Of a stretch of DNA of 64,000 nucleotides, positions 35,763 through 45,109 are shown piece by piece (the first letter of the stretch is position 1; each line of letters starts with the position of its first letter). Below the pieces are notes generated by a model that worked only from the letters and a program-made list of their open reading frames with translations, had not been told where the DNA came from and made no database searches. This DNA comes from Phytohabitans houttuyneae (GTDB lineage Bacteria > Actinomycetota > Actinomycetes > Mycobacteriales > Micromonosporaceae): positions 3,339,001 through 3,403,000 of the forward strand of contig NZ_BLPF01000001.1 in the NCBI RefSeq assembly GCF_011764425.1. The letters are read 5' to 3'. The translations under genes and the position numbers were made by a program.

Positions 35763-35810
35763 GTGAGGCCGCGGGAGCAACGGTCCGGACCACCGCGGAC
35801 ATCGCGGTAG
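35763..35810 (+). repeat. 48-bp repeat A (copy at left end of the FxSxx island)
   Basis: Identical over 48 bp to the copies at 46140 and 53031. It contains the palindrome GGTCCGGACC and the hairpin CCGCG-GACAT-CGCGG, and lies 20 bases after the aminotransferase stop. Confidence 0.9.
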
Positions 35811-36172
35811 CTCGGGTCTTCTCGCTCTTGCTCTTAAAGAACCGTCAGCGCAACTCCTTCTGCGCGGGTTCGGACGCCGCGTCGGGCTGTGGGCAGCGGG
35901 TGGCGGGCCGGCCGTGACCGGGTGGCGCGGGCGGGCGAGGCCGAGCCGGTGGTCCGCTAACGACGTGTCCCGTGAGCTGGTTTTTCGTACGTTCGACCAT
36001 GGCGGATCACCCGGCTGCGATTGTTCTTGAGCGAAGCGTCGTCGATCTCGGTCAAAACAGAAAATCCGTTTGTGCCCAAGAAGTGGTGGTCGTCAGCGAA
36101 GCGCTTGGTCAGGCCGGGAATTCCGTTTACCATTCGTGGCAGACATTCGGATCGCGTGGGAAATGAGCACCC
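35811..36172 (+). other. Gene-free leader upstream of the first FxsT gene
   Basis: After the repeat, about 360 bases separate the aminotransferase from the large NB-ARC-TPR gene. Composition is visibly lower in G+C than the neighbours, especially 36000-36150. A 64-codon frame at 35972-36166 shows no actinobacterial codon bias or similarity and is not called. The region probably carries the promoter of the following gene. Confidence 0.5.
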
Positions 36173-39100
36173 GTGTCAGAAACCGCGACGGCGGACAAGC
36201 CGTTTGATGCCCTGGTAGAGGTGTTGTTGCAGGTCCCCGCGCTGAGGGATCAGGCCGAGCGCGACCGCGTGGTCAACGATACCGCCGCTGTCCTGCGTCG
36301 CGCGTTCACGACTCGACGCGCTTCCGATACGCGCGGTGATCTGTTATCGCTGATCCATTCCTACAGCCTGCTCAGCGGCGGCGTGGTGGCCTTCAGCAGC
36401 ATCGTGGCGGACCGGTATCCGGAACCGTCGGCTCTGCGTGCGCACGACCTGGCCCGCGAAATCAGGGGATCGTTGCTGCTCTCGGCACCTGATCGTCAGG
36501 ATCTGTGTCGAATGCTCGGCGAGGTTGGCATTACGGCGGTTTTCAAGGCGCGCGGCGAGCTGTCCGAGGTGCCGGAGCTCAAGGACTTCGGCGTCTGGGA
36601 GGACTGGGCCGCCGTAATCCGGATCATGGAGCGGCAGCCTGCCCCCGAGGGCGAGGCGCCACCGCTGCTCGGATTCGTCGTACGCCTCGCCGACCTCGTC
36701 GACCGCACGCGGGCCGGTGCCCTGCGGCGCTGGGCGGCGAGCGTCGCCGGCGGTCTCGGTGCCACCGAGTCGATCGCCGCGGCGCTGGGGCCAGAGGAGC
36801 GGGACGACGAGGACCTCGGCGCGCCACGCCGGCGCCCGGCCGGCGCCCGCACGATCCGGGGCGGCGTGCCCCTTCAAAACCGCAACTTCACCGGCCGGGT
36901 GGAGCTGCTCGACCGCCTCGCCCGCACCCTCGCCTCGGGGTCCAAGGCGGCGGTGCTTCCGCACGCTGTTCACGGCATGGGTGGCGTCGGCAAGACCCAG
37001 CTGGTGCTCGAGTACGTGTACCGCCACCTGGATGACTACAACCTCGTCTGGTGGTTGCCCGCCGACTCCGCCTCCGGCGTGCTGACCTCGCTGGAGCAGC
37101 TCGCCCGGGAGCTCGGGATCCGACCGGGCGACAACGCGCAGCAGACCGCCCGCCTGGTGCTCGACGCCCTCGCCGCCGGAGCGCTGAAGTGGCTGCTGGT
37201 GTACGACAACGCCAACGACCTCGACTCGATCGACGAGTACGTGCCCTCCACCGGTGGAGATGTCGTCGTCACGACGCGCAACAGGGAGTGGGCGGCCGTC
37301 GGTCTGTCCATCGAGGTTGACGTCTTCCAGCGCGAAGAGAGTGTCGAGCTGCTGCGGCGGCGGACCGGAAACGGGATCAGCGAGGAGGACGCCGACCGCC
37401 TGGCCGAGCGCCTCGGCGACCTGCCGCTGGCGCTGGAGCAGGCGGCGGCCTGGCACCTGCTCACCCAGATGCCGGTCAGCCAGTACATCGGTCTGCTGGA
37501 GCAGCATCAGAAGGAGCTGCTGTCGGAGGGGAAACCGGCCGGTTACCCCATGTCGGTGGTCACGTTCGTGACGCTGGCGCTGGATAAGCTGCGCGCTGAC
37601 GCCCCGGCCACGGCGCAGCTGCTGGAGCTCTTCGCCTTCCTGGGTGGTGAGGGAGTCTCGGTGTCGCTGCTGCGCTACGGCCGCGACGCGGACGTCGTGC
37701 AGCCCTTGCGCGCGCTGCTGGGCGACACGATCAGGATCAACCGCGCGGTCCGCGACCTCAACCAGTACGGCTTGGTCAAGGTCGACAACGACCAGCGCCT
37801 CGAGGTGCACCGCCTCGTCCAGAGCGTGCTCCACGACCTGCTCGACGAGCAGCGGGCCGCGGAGACGCTGCGCAGCGCCCAAAACCTGCTGGCCAAGGCC
37901 AACCCGGGAGACCCCGACGAGGAGGACGACCGCACCGCCCTCGACCGGCAGCGCGAGATCGGCCCGCACCTGCGCCCGGCCAAGATGATCACGGCGAAGC
38001 GGATGGAGGCGCGGTCGACGGTGCTCGACCATATCCGCTACCTGTACAACATGGGCGACTACGAGAACAGCCGCCGGCTCGCCGACGACGCGGTCAAGGA
38101 ATGGGAGAGCGACGACAGCCACCCGCGGTTGGGTCCGGACGGCGAGTTGACGCTCCAGGCCAAGGCCCACATCGCGAACGCCATGCGCGCGCTCGGTGAA
38201 AGCGCGCCGGCCGACGAGCTGACCAACGACACCTACGCGCGCATGCGGCGGTTTCTCGGCGAGACCGCCAAGTCGACCCTGGTGCTGGGCAACCAGATCG
38301 GCCAGGCCATGCGTATCCGTGGCGAGTACGCGGACTCGCTTACATTCGATCGGGAGTCGCTCGACCGGCACAAGGAGGTGAAGGATCTACCGGAGCACTA
38401 CATCCTGCGTGCGCAGTCCAACCTGGCGGTCGCCCACCGCATGGTCGGCGACTTCGTCGAGGCGGCGCGGCTGGACCGGGAGATCGTCGATCGGATCGAG
38501 GCCAGGGGCCGCTCCGACAACAGCTTCCGCGCCCTGGAGACGTACATCAACATCGCCCGTGACTACTACGGGCTCGGTGCCTATCAGGCCGGGCTCGCGG
38601 TGCTGGAAGGGTGGCGCGGTGCGCTGATGGAGAGGCGCAGCAGCGGCCACCGCATCGTGCTGCTGTCCGGCCGGACGTACGGCATCACGCTGCGCAAGGC
38701 CGGCCGGCTGCGGGAGGCGGCCGACGTGCTGGGCGAAAACCTGGAGCAGACCCGGCGCCGGTTCGGCGAAAACCACGAGTACACCGTGGCCGCCCTGTCG
38801 AGCTACGGCAACGCGCTGCGGCAGCTGGGTGACGTGTCCGGCGCGCTGGAGCTGATCGTGGACGCCTCAGGCCGCTACCGCGAGTTTTTCGGCGAGCACC
38901 ACCCCTTGACGCTCATCACCGACATCAACGAGGCCGTGGCCCGGCGGGCCCAAGGTGACAACGACGCCGCGTTGGCACTGGACCTCCGCGCGTACGAGCT
39001 GCTCGCCGAGGTGCTCGGGAGCGACCACCCGTACACGCTCTGCGCGGGTACGTCGCTCGCCACCGACTACGCCCTGCACGGCGAGGCGGCCAGAGCCCGG

Positions 39101-39370
39101 GCCTTGTCGACGGAGGTGCTGGAGCGCAGCCGGGTGACATCGGGCGGTCCGCACGAGGCGCGCGACAACGCCGAGCACCCGTACCTGCTGGCTCGCGCGG
39201 TCAACCTCGCTCACGACATGCGCGCGACCGGCGACGGGGACGAGGCGGCGGCACTCCTGCGCGACGCGGTGTCCGGCCTGCGCCAGACGTTGGGCGCCAC
39301 CCATCCCGAGGTCGTCGACGCGGAGCAGGGCAAGCGGCTCGAGGGCGACGTCGAGGCGCCGCCCACCTGA
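36173..39370 (+). CDS. fxsT: FxSxx-COOH system STAND/NB-ARC tetratricopeptide protein (first copy)
   Basis: A 1065-residue signal-transduction ATPase. The N-terminal 230 residues are helical. An NB-ARC domain follows GRVELLDRLARTL with the P-loop GMGGVGKT (268-275), Walker B-like KWLLVYDNAND, VVVTTRNREW and LPLALEQAAAW. After a winged-helix-like region come about 8-10 TPR repeats (LREAADVLGENLEQTRRRFGENHEYTVAALSSYGNALRQLGD). The end DVEAPPT matches the D-x-EPPP-like C terminus usual in FxSxx-associated proteins. It starts at GTG 36173 and converges on the HExxH gene with 12 bases between. Confidence 0.88.
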   Translation: MSETATADKPFDALVEVLLQVPALRDQAERDRVVNDTAAVLRRAFTTRRASDTRGDLLSLIHSYSLLSGGVVAFSSIVADRYPEPSALRAHDLAREIRGSLLLSAPDRQDLCRMLGEVGITAVFKARGELSEVPELKDFGVWEDWAAVIRIMERQPAPEGEAPPLLGFVVRLADLVDRTRAGALRRWAASVAGGLGATESIAAALGPEERDDEDLGAPRRRPAGARTIRGGVPLQNRNFTGRVELLDRLARTLASGSKAAVLPHAVHGMGGVGKTQLVLEYVYRHLDDYNLVWWLPADSASGVLTSLEQLARELGIRPGDNAQQTARLVLDALAAGALKWLLVYDNANDLDSIDEYVPSTGGDVVVTTRNREWAAVGLSIEVDVFQREESVELLRRRTGNGISEEDADRLAERLGDLPLALEQAAAWHLLTQMPVSQYIGLLEQHQKELLSEGKPAGYPMSVVTFVTLALDKLRADAPATAQLLELFAFLGGEGVSVSLLRYGRDADVVQPLRALLGDTIRINRAVRDLNQYGLVKVDNDQRLEVHRLVQSVLHDLLDEQRAAETLRSAQNLLAKANPGDPDEEDDRTALDRQREIGPHLRPAKMITAKRMEARSTVLDHIRYLYNMGDYENSRRLADDAVKEWESDDSHPRLGPDGELTLQAKAHIANAMRALGESAPADELTNDTYARMRRFLGETAKSTLVLGNQIGQAMRIRGEYADSLTFDRESLDRHKEVKDLPEHYILRAQSNLAVAHRMVGDFVEAARLDREIVDRIEARGRSDNSFRALETYINIARDYYGLGAYQAGLAVLEGWRGALMERRSSGHRIVLLSGRTYGITLRKAGRLREAADVLGENLEQTRRRFGENHEYTVAALSSYGNALRQLGDVSGALELIVDASGRYREFFGEHHPLTLITDINEAVARRAQGDNDAALALDLRAYELLAEVLGSDHPYTLCAGTSLATDYALHGEAARARALSTEVLERSRVTSGGPHEARDNAEHPYLLARAVNLAHDMRATGDGDEAAALLRDAVSGLRQTLGATHPEVVDAEQGKRLEGDVEAPPT

Positions 39371-39382
39371 CCGCGAGCCTTC

Positions 39383-40663
39383 TCAGGTGGCGTTGGCGGC
39401 CCGCCAGCGCTCGTGCAGCTGACGCTGGCGCTGCTCGGCACGTCGCGCCACGGCGGTCGGCACCGGCTCGGCGAGCAGCGCGTCGGTGAAGTGCCGCAGG
39501 TGCGCGGCGAACCGGGCACCGACCGGCGTGAGCGCTCCCGAGCCTTCCAGCGTCGCGAGGCTCTGAGCCACCTGGAGGCGTGCGTTCGCGAACTCCTGCT
39601 CCGCCGCGTCGGTCACGCCGGGTACACCCCGCAGCGCCCGCCACGTGTCCGCCACGCCGGCGAACGCGTACACACCCTGCAACAGGCCGGCCAGCGGCCG
39701 GGCGTCGGTCCGCCACGGGGCGAAGTACCGGCGTTCGTCGGCCGGGTCGCTCAGCTGCACGAGGTCGAGCAGGGCGCTGAGCTTCGCGTGCTGGTACTCG
39801 TGGACCAAGGTGACCGCGAAGTCCGCGGCGGTGGCCGGCCGGGTCAACCCGAAGACGCCGAACACGTGCCGGATCGTGGCGCTGCGTGCCGAGCGGCCGT
39901 CGCCTTGCAGGGGCACGAGCGCGCGCAGGCCGGCGGCGATCTCGGCGGCCCGGTACGGCACGCGCTCGGTGAGCAGGTGCCAGGCCTCGGTGAAGAGCTC
40001 CTGCCAGTGTGCGAACTCGGCGGCCGACAGGCGGGGGGCCGGGGGAGCGTGGTAGCCGTGCCGGTAGGGATCGACATCGTCGAGCGCCAGCTTCGCCCGG
40101 ACCGTGCCGGAGCCGGCCACGAGCGTCCGGACCGGTTGCCAGCCGTCGTCCGCCGCGCCGGTCACGGTGACGGGGCCGCGGCCGGCGTCGACGGTCAGCG
40201 TCCCGCCCGCGCTGGTGACCCGGGCGTGACGGGCCTCGCCGACCGCCAGCCGGCCCACTCCGGGCAGCGCGACGGCGCCGTCGCGGACCGGCACCGTCAT
40301 CTCGGTGTCCACGCGAGCGGCGGCGCAGGTGACGGCCGCGACCGCGCCGAGGTGCGCCACGTCGTCCCGCTCGGCGCGTCCCTGCGCGACCGCCCGGCTG
40401 ACGATGGCGACCCAGGCCCCGACCAGCGGCGAGCCCAGCACCCGGGCCGCCTCGGCGGACGCGGCCGCCCGGGCCGCCTCCAGCGCGTGCACGATGCGGT
40501 CCCGGTCCGCCGCCGGCCCCGACCACCGCCGCAGCAGGTTGGCGATCAGCAGGAGGTGCTTGCTCAGCTGCGCCTCGGCGAGCGCCCGGGACGCGCCACG
40601 CCCGCCGGTGCTCGCGGCGAGCCCGCTGAGCAGGGTCGCGGGGAGCCGGTGGTACGCCGTCAC
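39383..40663 (-). CDS. HEXXH motif-containing peptide modification protein of the FxSxx system
   Basis: A 426-residue protein. The defining motif HEYQH (H288, E289, H292) lies in DFAVTLVHEYQHAKLSALLDLV. The N terminus is helical (HRLPATLLSGLAAS, AQLSKHLLLIANLLRRW). Databases place such proteins beside radical SAM maturases as putative peptide-modifying enzymes, more recently as 2-oxoglutarate-dependent peptide beta-hydroxylases; I rely on recall for that assignment. GTG 40663 overlaps the fxsB stop (GTGA), so it is third in the fxsA-fxsB-HExxH unit. Confidence 0.85.
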   Translation of the reverse strand: MTAYHRLPATLLSGLAASTGGRGASRALAEAQLSKHLLLIANLLRRWSGPAADRDRIVHALEAARAAASAEAARVLGSPLVGAWVAIVSRAVAQGRAERDDVAHLGAVAAVTCAAARVDTEMTVPVRDGAVALPGVGRLAVGEARHARVTSAGGTLTVDAGRGPVTVTGAADDGWQPVRTLVAGSGTVRAKLALDDVDPYRHGYHAPPAPRLSAAEFAHWQELFTEAWHLLTERVPYRAAEIAAGLRALVPLQGDGRSARSATIRHVFGVFGLTRPATAADFAVTLVHEYQHAKLSALLDLVQLSDPADERRYFAPWRTDARPLAGLLQGVYAFAGVADTWRALRGVPGVTDAAEQEFANARLQVAQSLATLEGSGALTPVGARFAAHLRHFTDALLAEPVPTAVARRAEQRQRQLHERWRAANAT

Positions 40664-41865
40664 GCGGTCACCGCCCCGGCGAGAGCCCGCACGTCCGTGG
40701 CCACCCGCGCCCGCACGTGGTCGACGAACAGCCGCAGGTCGGCACAGTAGACGGACGGGTTCCGGAACCCGGCGCCCGGCCGGTACCGGTGCGCGTAGTG
40801 GCCGCCTCCGCACACGCGACGCACCGGGCAGGCGGCGCACTCCTGGCCGAGGGCGGCCAGGCCGATCTGGCGGGCCACCACGCCGGGGTGGGTCAGGGCC
40901 GTGTCGAACTCGTCGTCGCGCACGTTCAGCCCGGTGGCGCACGCCCCCTCGTACGCCGACTTCAACGCGTCGACCTGCTCGATCGCGCCATCCGACTCGA
41001 CGACGACGAGGGCGGCGGGACTGAGCCCGATCTGCTCCGACCGGGAGGCGCCGCCGAGTGTCAGGTCCACGACACTCTCGAACAGCCGGACCGGCACCGC
41101 GTCCGGATCGCCGTGCCACGCGTCGAACGCGCCGACCAGCCACCTGCCGTAGGCCGTCGGGCTGTCGCCCGGTCGTGCGGGAGGGGAGCCCCAGTTGGCG
41201 TGGGGCAGCAGGAAGTCGATCCCCGGCGGGTCGAACGCGCGCAGGCTCCGGTAGCACGCAACCGGGTCCGTGTCGGGCGCGACGGTGCAGAGCAGACCGC
41301 CGAAGCCGTCGCGGTGCTCCGGCCGGGCCAGCAGCTCCAGCGCCCGGCGCACCGACGCGAAGCTGCCGCGGCCCGCGTGGGTGACGCGGTGGCGGTCATG
41401 GGTCTCGGCGACGCCGTCCACGCTCACGGCGACCGTGATGCGGTGCCGGCGCAGCTCGCGCAGCGCCGCCTCGTCCAGCAGGACCCCGTTGGTCTGTAGC
41501 CCCAGGCGCAGGTCGCAGCCGGGGGGCAGCGCCGCACGCAGCGCGGCGGCCAGCTGACCGAGCTTGGCAGCGCCGAGCAGCATCGGCTCGCCGCCGTGCA
41601 GCACCACCTGTACACGGCGCAGGTCATGGGCGCGCACGTGGCGGCCGAGTCGATCGGCGAACGCGGTGAACACCGCGGCCGGCATCACGTCCGGGCGGCC
41701 GCGCCAGGTCTGGTCGGCGTGCGTGTAGACGTAGCAGTACGAGCACGCCAGATTGCACCGCTGATGGACCTTGACGATGAACTCATGGAACGGCCGCGGC
41801 CGCCAACCCCCGTCGAGGAGAGCCGCCACGTCGAAATCCTGGTACGGCCAGCCGGCCGATGTCAT
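40660..41865 (-). CDS. fxsB: FxsB-type cyclophane-forming radical SAM/SPASM peptide maturase
   Basis: A 401-residue radical SAM enzyme. The [4Fe-4S]/SAM motif is C37-x3-C41-x2-C44 (CNLACSYCYVY). Then VVLHGGEPMLLG, VAVSVDGVAETHDRHRVTHAGRGSF, and a C-terminal SPASM region with auxiliary-cluster cysteines (CAACPVRRVCGGGHYAHRYRPGAGFRNPSVYC). FxsB enzymes form C-C cyclophane links in the precursor F-x-S region. ATG 41865 overlaps the precursor stop (ATGA), so the two are translated together. Confidence 0.93.
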   Translation of the reverse strand: MTSAGWPYQDFDVAALLDGGWRPRPFHEFIVKVHQRCNLACSYCYVYTHADQTWRGRPDVMPAAVFTAFADRLGRHVRAHDLRRVQVVLHGGEPMLLGAAKLGQLAAALRAALPPGCDLRLGLQTNGVLLDEAALRELRRHRITVAVSVDGVAETHDRHRVTHAGRGSFASVRRALELLARPEHRDGFGGLLCTVAPDTDPVACYRSLRAFDPPGIDFLLPHANWGSPPARPGDSPTAYGRWLVGAFDAWHGDPDAVPVRLFESVVDLTLGGASRSEQIGLSPAALVVVESDGAIEQVDALKSAYEGACATGLNVRDDEFDTALTHPGVVARQIGLAALGQECAACPVRRVCGGGHYAHRYRPGAGFRNPSVYCADLRLFVDHVRARVATDVRALAGAVTA

Positions 41866-42062
41866 GACTCGTCAAGAAAGGAGCTGAAAGCCGACAGCAC
41901 CCCATTGGGATCGTTGAGGCCGGATTGCAGGCGCCGGATGGAGCGCAGGACCGGCGAGTCGCCGTCAGCATCCAGTAGATGATTGAGGGAAATCCCTGCG
42001 ACATCGACGAGCCCGGCGTCCTGCGGCGTGGAGCCCGCGCCTGATCCAGCTGCATCCACCAC
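41862..42062 (-). CDS. fxsA: FxSxx-COOH-type RiPP precursor peptide
   Basis: Short peptide directly in front of fxsB. The leader has LVDVAGISLNHLLDADGDSPVLRSIRRLQSGLNDP; the C terminus reads GVLSAFSSFLDES. The F-x-S tripeptide (FSS) is thus 8 residues from the end, while the last five residues, FLDES, have Asp where the family has Ser. GTG 42062 or 42059 is favoured because GGAGGA (42069-42074) stands 6-9 bases upstream; ATG 42086 (74 residues) lacks a ribosome-binding site. The stop overlaps fxsB by 4 bases. Confidence 0.82.
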   Translation of the reverse strand: MVDAAGSGAGSTPQDAGLVDVAGISLNHLLDADGDSPVLRSIRRLQSGLNDPNGVLSAFSSFLDES

Positions 42063-42210
42063 CGGCTGTCCTCCACCATATGGCATGTCCGTTCAACCCC
42101 CGCAGCCAAGCGCATCATGAAACGGCCGGGCGGCGTAAGACGCCGTCCAGCCCGAATTGGTTCCAGTGTTCACTCCATTGGAGGATCTTGGCGGTCCGAC
42201 CATCAGCTGG

Positions 42211-42227
42211 TTGACAAGACTTGTCAA
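42211..42227. promoter_or_regulatory. Perfect 17-bp palindrome upstream of fxsA
   Basis: TTGACAAG-A-CTTGTCAA lies 3 bases past the end of the second fxsT and about 150 bases before the precursor. With a 1-base centre it cannot form an RNA hairpin, so a protein operator is more likely. The arm contains a TTGACA -35-like hexamer, and a similar ACTTGACAA occurs in front of the second fxsT. Confidence 0.5.
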
Positions 42228-42230
42228 AAC

Positions 42231-45095
42231 TTAAAGCAGCGGTGGCTCGATGACGCAGTCCAATCTATCCCCGCGTGTGATAGTGGAAACCATCGGATGA
42301 TCTTGGCCGTAGAGGCCTTCCACTTGTTGCAGCACCCGCTGGCGCGTGCTCGACGCCTTGGGACCGTCGACCGCGATGAGGTCGACCGCCAGATTGGCCT
42401 CGGCCGCGATCACGTCCGGATGGTCGGGGCGGGGGTGTACCCGTTTCGCGAGCTCGACGGCCCGCCGGGAGGCGGTCAGCCGGTTCGGGTGCCCGCTCTG
42501 GGCGTAGTCCGAGGCCAGGTTCACCGCCGCCGCGACGGCGAACGGATGATCCTGTCCAACCTTGTCGAGCAGTGCCTCGCTGCTCGCGCCGTCGATACGC
42601 ATGGCCTGGCCGAGCTCACCCCGGGCCCGCAGCACGTTGGCCAGGTTGATCTGGGCCGCGACGGTCAACGGGTTGCGGGGTCCGAACAGCCGGCCATAGC
42701 TGTCGATCACACTGGACGCCTGCTCGATCGCGTCGTCCGCCCGGCCGAGCAGGTGCAACGTGTTCGCCCGGCTCATCTGGAGCGCCAGCGGGTACTCGTG
42801 GTGCTCCCCGAACAGCCTCGCGCACTCGTCGTACGAGGTGTCCAGCAGCGCCAGCGCATCCTCCAGCCGCCCGATGCCGCGCCGCGCCAGGGCCAGCGCC
42901 CGCCGGGCGAACATCAGCCCGCGCTCCATCCTTGTCCGCTCGCGCGTCTCGATGCGTTCCAGCATCGGCTCGACCTCGTTGAGAACGTCCTGGTAGCGCC
43001 CCTGCCCGTTGAGGTCTTCGGCCAGCGCGTTGATCGACAACAGTGTCTGCCAGTTGTCCTCGCCGAAGGCGTCCCGGTGCTGCCGCAACGCGATCCGGTC
43101 GACCTCCTCGGCCTCCCGGAACCGACCGGTGAGCCGCAAGCTGATCGCGAAGTTGTGCCGGCTCATGATGGTGCGCGGCTGGTCGTCGCCGATGCTGTCG
43201 CGACATTGCCTGAGAGTGTCCTCGTCGAACTCAAGCGCCCGCCGGTAGTCACCGGCGATGCGCAGGTCCGCGGCCCGGCTGCCGGCCGTCGCCAGCGTGT
43301 AGGAGTGCCTCTCGCCGTACGCCGGGTCGACGCGGAGCTCGCTCATGGCGCTGCGGGTGAGCTCCGCGGCCTTCTCGTAGCGGCCGACCGCGCGGAGCGC
43401 GTTCGCCCACTCCTGCGAGGTGCGCAGCACGAGGTGGTCGTCGCCGGACGGGTCGTTTCCCACCCGCCAGGCGCGGTAGGCCCGCTCCCCGAGGTCGCAG
43501 GCCGCCGTGTACTCGCCGTACAGGTAGTGGAACCGGATCTGGTGGTACACCGTCGTGCGGGCCTTGAGCTCCGCGGACGTCACCAGGTCGGTGGCATCCA
43601 GGTGGGCGGCGATCTCGCGGTAGATCTCGACGGGACGCAGGTCGTCGGGCGGGCCGGGGTCGGCGGTGGCCAGGAGGGTATGGGCGTGGCAGCGTGCCCG
43701 CTCGGCCTCGCCACCGGAGAGCGCGTGCCGGACGACATGTCGCACCAGCGGCAGCACCTCGACCTGCCGACCGCCGTCGGCGTAGCGGACCAGTCCGTGC
43801 CGGCGGAGCTCGATGATCGCCTTGTTCAGCGCCAGCTCACCCTGCGGCATCTCGGTGGGAGTCTCGTTCTGGGCGACCGTGCCCCGGCCGAGGAGGTCCT
43901 TGGAGACGGGCGCCGCGGCGAAGAAGGAGAGGGCTTCGAGCAGCACCAGGGCCTGGCGGCTCGCGGCCTCGAGACGGTCGAGCGCGAACAGCACCGTCAG
44001 CGACGCGCTTCGGCCGTAGCCGTCCACCGCTCCGGCGGCCATGCGATAGGCCAGCAGGGCGCCGTCTGACCACTCCACTGGCACGGTGGTATCCCGCCAC
44101 CAGGCGACCGTCTGGCGAAGCGCCAGTGGATTTCGCCCGTAGGCCTCGACGACCTTTTCCCGCGCCTCGGGAGCCGCATCCGGTATGTGCTCGCGCAGGA
44201 GCAGTTCCGCTTCGTCGTCGGTGAGATCAGGCACCTCGACACCGATCCGCGAACCGTTGTCACCGAGAGCGGGATCGCGGGTAGTGATGATGACGTGACC
44301 ACCGTTGGGCACCAGGCTCAAAAGACCCGGCTCGTCAAGTCCGTCGAAGACCATCAGATAGGGAAACCGGCGTGACGCGAGCCCGTCCAACACCAGCTTT
44401 ACCGTGCGATCGACGCGATGATGACGCTCAATCTTGAGTGCTGCCGCGAGGTCGATCAGGGACGTCCGGGCGGCGTCGGTCGTCGCGGACGGGACCCACC
44501 ACACCGGGTCATCCGCGGCGGTATGACGATCGAGATACTGGAGGACCGCCTGCGTCTTTCCCGCACCTATCGGTCCGTGCAGCACCAGCCGCACGTCCGG
44601 TCCGCTGTGCAGCGTGGTGTGAATGGACTCGATGAGCCCTTCGCGACCGATGAAACCCGGGGCGGCCGATGGCCGGAATCCGATCAGCGGGGCGGGCTCT
44701 TCCCGCTCCGCGACGGTCGCCGCCGGCGCGATCGGACGGGCTCGCTCCTCGCCGTGAGGTGGCACCGTGTCCTGCAACTCGTGCCGCGCACGCCGCCACA
44801 GCTCGACCGTCCGCTGCTCCAGGAGGGTGCTGTCGTAGTCGAAAGGTGCCATCGATGCGAGCACGTGCAACATCGATCTGACCTTTTCCCAGGCCGGGAC
44901 CGTACTGGCCCGCAACATCGCGCTCGCCGTCTCGTGCGAGACGGACTGGAATTCACTGGGAAGTGCGACCGTGGCCTTGGCGATCACCCGGGCGGCCGGC
45001 TGTCCGGCCACGTCATAGATTTCGTGTATGGCCGCGACGAAGTCGCGTAATGGTCCTTCGGGTAGCTTGTCAAGACCCGGCAATGGGATAGCCAC
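42231..45095 (-). CDS. fxsT: FxSxx-COOH system STAND/NB-ARC tetratricopeptide protein (second copy)
   Basis: A 954-residue protein with the same plan as the first copy but a different N terminus (MAIPLPGLDKLPEGPLRDFVAAIHEIYDVAGQPAARVIAKATV). P-loop GPIGAGKT is at 174-181, then Walker B-like YLMVFDGLDEPG, HVIITTRDPALG and NPLALRQTVAWW. About ten TPRs of the Kinesin-light-chain type follow (RFREAEEVDRIALRQHRDAFGEDNWQTLLSINALAEDLNGQGRYQDVL). The end, DCVIEPPLL, is the FxsT-type tail. It lies upstream of and codirectional with fxsA, so it may share transcription or regulation. Confidence 0.88.
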   Translation of the reverse strand: MAIPLPGLDKLPEGPLRDFVAAIHEIYDVAGQPAARVIAKATVALPSEFQSVSHETASAMLRASTVPAWEKVRSMLHVLASMAPFDYDSTLLEQRTVELWRRARHELQDTVPPHGEERARPIAPAATVAEREEPAPLIGFRPSAAPGFIGREGLIESIHTTLHSGPDVRLVLHGPIGAGKTQAVLQYLDRHTAADDPVWWVPSATTDAARTSLIDLAAALKIERHHRVDRTVKLVLDGLASRRFPYLMVFDGLDEPGLLSLVPNGGHVIITTRDPALGDNGSRIGVEVPDLTDDEAELLLREHIPDAAPEAREKVVEAYGRNPLALRQTVAWWRDTTVPVEWSDGALLAYRMAAGAVDGYGRSASLTVLFALDRLEAASRQALVLLEALSFFAAAPVSKDLLGRGTVAQNETPTEMPQGELALNKAIIELRRHGLVRYADGGRQVEVLPLVRHVVRHALSGGEAERARCHAHTLLATADPGPPDDLRPVEIYREIAAHLDATDLVTSAELKARTTVYHQIRFHYLYGEYTAACDLGERAYRAWRVGNDPSGDDHLVLRTSQEWANALRAVGRYEKAAELTRSAMSELRVDPAYGERHSYTLATAGSRAADLRIAGDYRRALEFDEDTLRQCRDSIGDDQPRTIMSRHNFAISLRLTGRFREAEEVDRIALRQHRDAFGEDNWQTLLSINALAEDLNGQGRYQDVLNEVEPMLERIETRERTRMERGLMFARRALALARRGIGRLEDALALLDTSYDECARLFGEHHEYPLALQMSRANTLHLLGRADDAIEQASSVIDSYGRLFGPRNPLTVAAQINLANVLRARGELGQAMRIDGASSEALLDKVGQDHPFAVAAAVNLASDYAQSGHPNRLTASRRAVELAKRVHPRPDHPDVIAAEANLAVDLIAVDGPKASSTRQRVLQQVEGLYGQDHPMVSTITRGDRLDCVIEPPLL

Positions 45096-45109
45096 GTCGA
45101 ACGCTCCGG

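Noticed and set aside
35972-36166. A 64-codon plus-strand frame before the first fxsT gene
   Set aside because: No ribosome-binding site, poor codon bias and no recognisable family; more likely leader DNA.
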